A DNA stretch of 35,958 bases from an uncultured Prevotella sp. (GTDB taxonomy: Bacteria > Bacteroidota > Bacteroidia > Bacteroidales > Bacteroidaceae). The notes beneath the pieces were generated by a model. It was not told the origin of the DNA, did no database searches, and was given only the letters and a program-made list of their open reading frames with translations. Numbering within the stretch: the first letter of the stretch is position 1; each line of letters starts with the position of its first letter. Positions 31,990 to 35,958 of the stretch are shown piece after piece. The position numbers were made by a program, and so were the translations under genes. Location: NCBI GenBank assembly GCA_900314455.1, contig OMVI01000102.1:1-35958 (forward strand), read 5' to 3'.

Positions 31990-33441
31990 ATGGAAAAAGC
32001 AGATTTGAAACCAGCAAGTGTTTTCAAGATGTTCGCGGAGATAAACAAGATACCGCGTCCGTCAAAGCATGAGGAGAAAATTATTGAATTCCTGAAGAAC
32101 TTCGGTGAGAGCCACGGACTCGAAACCAAGGTCGACGAAACAGGAAACGTCCTTATACGCAAGCCCGCAACAAAGGGCATGGAGGACAAGCCTACTGTTA
32201 TCCTACAGAGCCACATGGATATGGTTTGCGACAAGCTCGTCAATGTCGACTTCGACTTCTCAAAAGATGCAATCCAAACATATATCGACGGCGAATGGAT
32301 GCACGCTAAAGGTACAACGCTTGGAGCCGATGACGGTATCGGCGATGCTATAGAACTTGCCATTCTCGTATCGGACGACATTGAGCACGGTCCTCTGGAG
32401 TGCGTGTTCACCCGCGACGAGGAAACGCAGCTTACCGGCGCGTTCGGAATGAAGCCCGGATTCATGACTGGTAAATACCTCATCAACCTCGACTCTGAGG
32501 AAGAAGGCGAGATATTCGTTAGCTGTGCAGGTGGTAAGAGTACTACTGCTACATTCAACTTCAAGCGTGAAGAGGCTCCTGTCGACTACTTCTTTATGCA
32601 GGCTAACATAAAGGGACTTAAGGGAGGACACTCAGGCGACGACATCGAAAAGAAGCGTGCCAATGCCATTAAGCTGATGGCAAGGTTCCTCTATAAGGAG
32701 AATGAGAAGTTCGACTTGCGTCTGGCTCGCTGGAATTCAGGCCGCATGCACAACGCTATACCTCGTGACGGCGAGGTTGTATTCGCTGTTCCTGCTGACA
32801 AGAAGGAAGAGGTAAAGGCTGACTGGAATGTATTCACTCACGACGTTGAGGACGAGTTCCACGTAACCGACACAACTATGGATTGGCATCTCGGAAGCAC
32901 CGACCGCGAGACGGTTATCCCGAAGACTGTTTCCACCAATATCATCCGTGCACTGCAAGCCGTCGACAATGGCGTGTTCGCAATGTGTCAGGACGAGGCT
33001 CTTGCATGGATGGTTGAGACATCGAGCAACACGGCAAGCGTGCAGACGTCAGACGACAAGGTCGTCATAGTTGCTTCGCAGCGCAGTAACGTCATGAGCA
33101 ACCTTGAGAATATGTGCAACACGGTCAAGGCTGTATATCAGCTAGCAGGCGCAACGGTTGAGCAGAACGACGGATACCCTGCCTGGAAGATGAATCCTAA
33201 CTCCGAATTGGTTAAGATTGCTGTAGAGGAATACAAGAAACTCTTCGGCAATGAGCCGGTTGTCAAGGGTATTCACGCTGGTCTTGAGTGCGGTCTCTTC
33301 TCGGAGAAGTACCCTGACCTCGACATGATAAGCTTCGGTCCAACGCTCCGCCACGTACACACTCCGGACGAATGCCTGTACATTCCGTCAGTACAGAAGG
33401 TATGGAGTCATCTGCTGGCAATACTGAAGAATATTGATTAA
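31990..33441 (+). CDS. pepD: Aminoacyl-histidine dipeptidase / cytosol non-specific dipeptidase (M20C)
   Basis: 483 residues, typical length. Cytoplasmic two-metal peptidase that splits dipeptides (and some tripeptides). Metal and catalytic residues are visible: H75 and D77 in LQSHMDMVCD, the D114-D115 pair in GTTLGADDGIGDA, E144/E145 in FTRDEETQLTGAFG, D174 in INLDSEEEGEIFVSCAGG, and a C-terminal His in FGPTLRHVHTPDE. GIHAGLECGLFSEKYPDLDM is also typical. The gene stands alone, with a leader over 130 bases without a clear promoter, and ends in a strong terminator. Confidence 0.95.
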   Translation: MEKADLKPASVFKMFAEINKIPRPSKHEEKIIEFLKNFGESHGLETKVDETGNVLIRKPATKGMEDKPTVILQSHMDMVCDKLVNVDFDFSKDAIQTYIDGEWMHAKGTTLGADDGIGDAIELAILVSDDIEHGPLECVFTRDEETQLTGAFGMKPGFMTGKYLINLDSEEEGEIFVSCAGGKSTTATFNFKREEAPVDYFFMQANIKGLKGGHSGDDIEKKRANAIKLMARFLYKENEKFDLRLARWNSGRMHNAIPRDGEVVFAVPADKKEEVKADWNVFTHDVEDEFHVTDTTMDWHLGSTDRETVIPKTVSTNIIRALQAVDNGVFAMCQDEALAWMVETSSNTASVQTSDDKVVIVASQRSNVMSNLENMCNTVKAVYQLAGATVEQNDGYPAWKMNPNSELVKIAVEEYKKLFGNEPVVKGIHAGLECGLFSEKYPDLDMISFGPTLRHVHTPDECLYIPSVQKVWSHLLAILKNID

Positions 33442-33466
33442 CACGCCAATAATGATATAATAAACT

Positions 33467-33518
33467 ATGCTCCGGCAAGCGGATAATAATAATTCGCATG
33501 TCGGAGCATATTTTTTTA
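33467..33518 (+). terminator. Terminator of pepD
   Basis: ATGCTCCG(GCA) (33467-33477) pairs with (TG)TCGGAGCAT (33499-33509), with an inner GCG/CGC extension, followed by TATTTTTTT. Confidence 0.82.
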
Positions 33519-33549
33519 GTTCATTATTCGTTATTCGAATTATTTTTAT

Positions 33550-33557
33550 TAACTTTG
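33550..33557 (+). promoter_or_regulatory. Probable -7 element of gdhA
   Basis: TAACTTTG, 70 bases before the gdhA start. The -33 region reads TTCG rather than TTG, so it is only partly supported. Confidence 0.5.
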
Positions 33558-33627
33558 CAACATATTGAAAGGAATAATCAACCTTTAACATAAAAAGAGT
33601 AACCAATCAACAACTTATAAAAGAATT

Positions 33628-34962
33628 ATGAAAGCATCAGTTGAATTAGAGAAGCTGAGCCAGAAGTTTCCCGGTCAGCCAGAGTACATCCAGGCCGTTT
33701 CACAAGTCTTGGGCACAATCGAAGAAGAGTACAACAAGCATCCAGAATTTGACAGGTACAATCTCATTGAGAGACTTTGCATACCTGATCGCATTTTAAA
33801 ATTCCGCGTCAACTGGGTAGACGACAATGGCAAAGTTCAGACAAACATGGGCTATCGCATCCAGCACAATAACGCTATCGGCCCGTATAAAGGCGGTATC
33901 CGTTTCCACGCATCTGTTAACGAGTCAATCCTTAAGTTCCTTGCTTTCGAGCAGACTTTCAAGAACTCTCTGACAACACTGCCTATGGGTGGTGCAAAAG
34001 GTGGTAGTGACTTCTCACCGCGCGGCAAGTCGAACAATGAGGTGATGCGCTTCTGCAACGCCTTCATGGACGAATTGTTCCGTTACATTGGTCCTGACAC
34101 TGACGTACCAGCCGGCGATATTGGCGTTGGCGGCCGTGAGGTTGGCTATATGTTCGGTGAATACAAACGTCTGACCCACAACTTCGTTGGTATTCTGACA
34201 GGTAAGGGACAGGAATTCGGTGGCTCTCTCATCCGTCCTGAGGCTACTGGTTATGGTAACGTTTACTTCCTGAACGATATGCTACAGACCCGCGACATCG
34301 ACATCAAGGGCAAGACTGTTCTTGTTTCGGGTGCCGGAAACGTAGCTCAGTACACTATAGAGAAGCTCTTGCAGCTTGGAGCTAAGCCTGTTACATGTTC
34401 TGATTCTGACGGTTACATCTACGACCCGGATGGTATCGACCGTGAGAAGCTCGACTATATCATGGAGCTTAAGAACGTTGAGCGCGGCCGTATCAAGGAG
34501 TATGCTGAGAAATATGGCGTTAAGTATGTCGGCAACGGTGCTAAGCCTTGGGGTGAAAAGGCTGATATCGCTACACCATGCGCTACACAGAACGAAATCA
34601 ACGGCGAGCAGGCACAGCAGCTTGTCGCAAATGGTGTCATCGCAGTCAGTGAGGGTGCTAACATGCCATGTACTCCTGAAGCTATCAAGGTATTCCAGGA
34701 TGCTAAGATACTGTACAGCCCGGGCAAGGCAAGCAATGCCGGTGGTGTTGCTACTTCTGGTCTTGAGATGTCGCAGAACTCAGAGCGTCTGAAGTGGACA
34801 GCTGAAGAAGTCGACAACAAACTGCACGCTATCATGGACAACATCCACGAAAACTGCGTCAAGTATGGTACCGAGCCAGATGGTTATGTCAACTACGTAA
34901 AGGGCGCTAATGTTGCAGGCTTCATGAAGGTTGCACGCGCTATGATGGCACAAGGTATCTAA
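33628..34962 (+). CDS. gdhA: Glutamate dehydrogenase, hexameric, probably NADP-linked
   Basis: 444 residues, the size of bacterial hexameric GDH that joins ammonia and 2-oxoglutarate. Active-site segment: YKGGIRFHASVNES (87-100), then TTLPMGGAKGGSDFSPRGKS with catalytic lysine K124. Also DVPAGDIGVGGREVGYMFGEY, and the coenzyme fold VLVSGAGNVAQYTIEKL with GxGNVA. The end, VNYVKGANVAGFMKVARAMMAQG, is the classic C-terminus. NADP preference is inferred from similarity to the E. coli GdhA type. In Bacteroidales this is a main ammonia-assimilation route. Single gene with leader and terminator. Confidence 0.96.
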   Translation: MKASVELEKLSQKFPGQPEYIQAVSQVLGTIEEEYNKHPEFDRYNLIERLCIPDRILKFRVNWVDDNGKVQTNMGYRIQHNNAIGPYKGGIRFHASVNESILKFLAFEQTFKNSLTTLPMGGAKGGSDFSPRGKSNNEVMRFCNAFMDELFRYIGPDTDVPAGDIGVGGREVGYMFGEYKRLTHNFVGILTGKGQEFGGSLIRPEATGYGNVYFLNDMLQTRDIDIKGKTVLVSGAGNVAQYTIEKLLQLGAKPVTCSDSDGYIYDPDGIDREKLDYIMELKNVERGRIKEYAEKYGVKYVGNGAKPWGEKADIATPCATQNEINGEQAQQLVANGVIAVSEGANMPCTPEAIKVFQDAKILYSPGKASNAGGVATSGLEMSQNSERLKWTAEEVDNKLHAIMDNIHENCVKYGTEPDGYVNYVKGANVAGFMKVARAMMAQGI

Positions 34963-34985
34963 TCGAAGAACCGTATAAACAAAAT

Positions 34986-35018
34986 AAGGGGGCTGTCTGT
35001 TTCAGGCTGCCCCCTTTT
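34986..35018. terminator. Terminator of gdhA, probably shared with the convergent lipoprotein gene
   Basis: AAGGGGGC (34986-34993) pairs with GCCCCCTT (35009-35016), followed by TT. On the minus strand the stem is followed by a moderately T-rich tail. Confidence 0.85.
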
Positions 35019-35042
35019 ACATATATAATAAAGAGAAACTAA

Positions 35043-35765
35043 TTACAAGCCGAGACCCTTAAGAGCCTTATTCGTTGCTTTGTTTACTGCATCGTTGGCC
35101 TTCTGATCAGCCTTGTTGACAGCAGCATTGGCCTTGTTCTGTGCCTTTGAGATAGCGGCATTAGCCTTTTGTGTAGCAGCTTCCCTAGCAGCATTGGCCG
35201 CAGTTGTTGCCTCGTTTACCTTGCTATTGACTGCACTCTTGGCTGCATTCTCAGCAGTAGAGGCTGCACCATTGGCGATATTCTTTGCATCACTGGTAGC
35301 TGCAGAAGCAAGAGAACTTACTACTTTATCAGGGTTGAGACTCTTGACCTCATCTACAGCATTAACAATTGTTGCGTTTCCGTTGGCTATAGACTTAATC
35401 TCCTCAGCGTGCTGGTTGATATACTGCTGAAGCTGAGAGACATACTGCTTTGCCTGCTCTGGGTTTTCCTTAGCCAACTGGGCAATCTTAGCCTTGGCAT
35501 TGGCAAGCAAAGTTGTCAGTCCCTGAGTATCCTTAGCCTTAATCAAAGCCTGAACCTTCTGAGTTAAGGCTGCGGCTGTTGCTGGTGCAGCGGCTGCATC
35601 ACCCGACTTGATAGAAGAAACGGCAGAGTCGTTCTTTGCAGAATCAGCTACGACGGTTGAATCAGTAGATGTTGAGTCAGCATCTGCGCTGGCGTTACTC
35701 TTGTTGCCGCATGATGCAAATGTCAATGCAGCAACACCCATAATTGCGATAAATAACTTTTTCAT
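35043..35765 (-). CDS. Alanine-rich lipoprotein with C-terminal 11-residue repeats
   Basis: 240 residues from ATG 35765 (MKKLFIAIMGVAALTFASC, lipobox Cys at 19). The frame extends to 35801, but that start overlaps the -7 element at 35799-35806. After the lipid anchor comes an Asp/Ser/Thr-rich linker (about 20-60). A helical segment follows (about 65-135: LTQKVQALIKAKDTQGLTTL, QYVSQLQQYINQHAEEI). Then there is a long Ala-rich helix ending in 11-residue repeats KAN-x-A-(I/V)-x-KA-x-(N/Q) (about 200-232), with a looser copy before them. The pattern suggests an extended amphipathic helix or coiled coil. No enzyme motif; function unknown. Confidence 0.85.
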   Translation of the reverse strand: MKKLFIAIMGVAALTFASCGNKSNASADADSTSTDSTVVADSAKNDSAVSSIKSGDAAAAPATAAALTQKVQALIKAKDTQGLTTLLANAKAKIAQLAKENPEQAKQYVSQLQQYINQHAEEIKSIANGNATIVNAVDEVKSLNPDKVVSSLASAATSDAKNIANGAASTAENAAKSAVNSKVNEATTAANAAREAATQKANAAISKAQNKANAAVNKADQKANDAVNKATNKALKGLGL

Positions 35766-35798
35766 AGTTAACTGTTTAAAACTAAAATACTTTATCTG

Positions 35799-35806
35799 CA
35801 AATATA
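35799..35806 (-). promoter_or_regulatory. Probable -7 element of the alanine-rich lipoprotein gene
   Basis: TATATTTG on the minus strand matches TAnnTTTG, about 34 bases before ATG 35765. No exact TTG at -33. Confidence 0.5.
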
Positions 35807-35870
35807 ACGAATTGATTTTAACGATGTTGCTTGTTTTGCAAGATTTAACTAAAATTTCCCGTATATTAAT

Positions 35871-35903
35871 AAAGAAAAAAGGCTTCCCAACATTGGGAAG
35901 CCT
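35871..35903 (-). terminator. Terminator of a leftward gene lying beyond the window
   Basis: AGGCTTCCCAA (35880-35890) and TTGGGAAGCCT (35893-35903) form a perfect palindrome. On the minus strand it is followed by a U-rich run (A-run 35871-35880). The last ~55 bases may include the 3' end of that gene: minus-strand stops are at 35940-35942 and 35930-35932 in two frames, and I cannot tell which, if either, is used. Confidence 0.75.
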
Positions 35904-35958
35904 CTTTAAAGTATTTAGTTAGACTAAAGTCAAATGAGATTAGATAATCTCGCTCCAG

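Overview
The window looks like a chromosomal segment from a Bacteroidales bacterium, most likely Prevotella or a close relative. The support is: a complete six-subunit Na+-NQR operon; a protein with a type IX secretion (T9SS) C-terminal signal; many start regions with the Bacteroidetes promoter pattern TTG-N19/20-TAnnTTTG and few Shine-Dalgarno sites; and the lpxK-punA-thiL gene order. The assignment rests on sequence recognition only. No database was searched.

Layout. 1-240: 3' part of a leftward tRNA-Lys and a terminator. 241-3011: leftward two-gene unit with a stand-alone T9SS-signal protein followed by a secreted PL1 pectate lyase. 3088-5062: rpsA (ribosomal protein S1) with its own promoter and a hairpin leader. 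5059-9489: very large TamB/DUF490-type envelope protein. 9569-15577: rightward nqrABCDEF, encoding the sodium-pumping NADH:quinone reductase, closed by a terminator. 15578-16194: no gene, but three different repeat structures side by side. 16195-18385: leftward thrE exporter and a HAD phosphatase. 18407-23266: rightward sppA-lpxK-punA-thiL, with a 116-base lpxK/punA overlap. 23335-23546: tRNA-Phe. 23646-26514: beta-helix lipoprotein, cytidine deaminase and a J-domain protein.

26515-28650 is the most accessory-looking part: an AT-rich gene-free stretch, an ATPase/DUF234 protein with nuclease-like residues and its own promoter, and a small unrecognised gene facing it. 28774-29912: leftward folK-like gene and a TPR protein, divergent from a glucosaminidase/LysM protein with tightly interleaved promoters. 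31026-31892: leftward small membrane protein plus OmpH/Skp-like lipoprotein. 31990-33441: pepD dipeptidase. 33550-35018: gdhA (glutamate dehydrogenase) and terminator. 35043-35806: leftward lipoprotein ending in 11-residue Ala/Asn/Lys repeats. The last ~55 bases hold a terminator for a leftward gene outside the window.

Most of the content is housekeeping: respiration, envelope building and maintenance, translation, and nitrogen and nucleotide metabolism. I found no CRISPR array, phage, integrase or insertion sequence, and no gene cluster I can defend as a new system. The points most worth a second look are the repeat cluster at 15.6-16.1 kb, the solitary T9SS-signal protein next to the pectate lyase, the DUF234 ATPase, the lpxK/punA overlap, the altered flavin-attachment motif in NqrB and the 11-residue repeats in the last lipoprotein.
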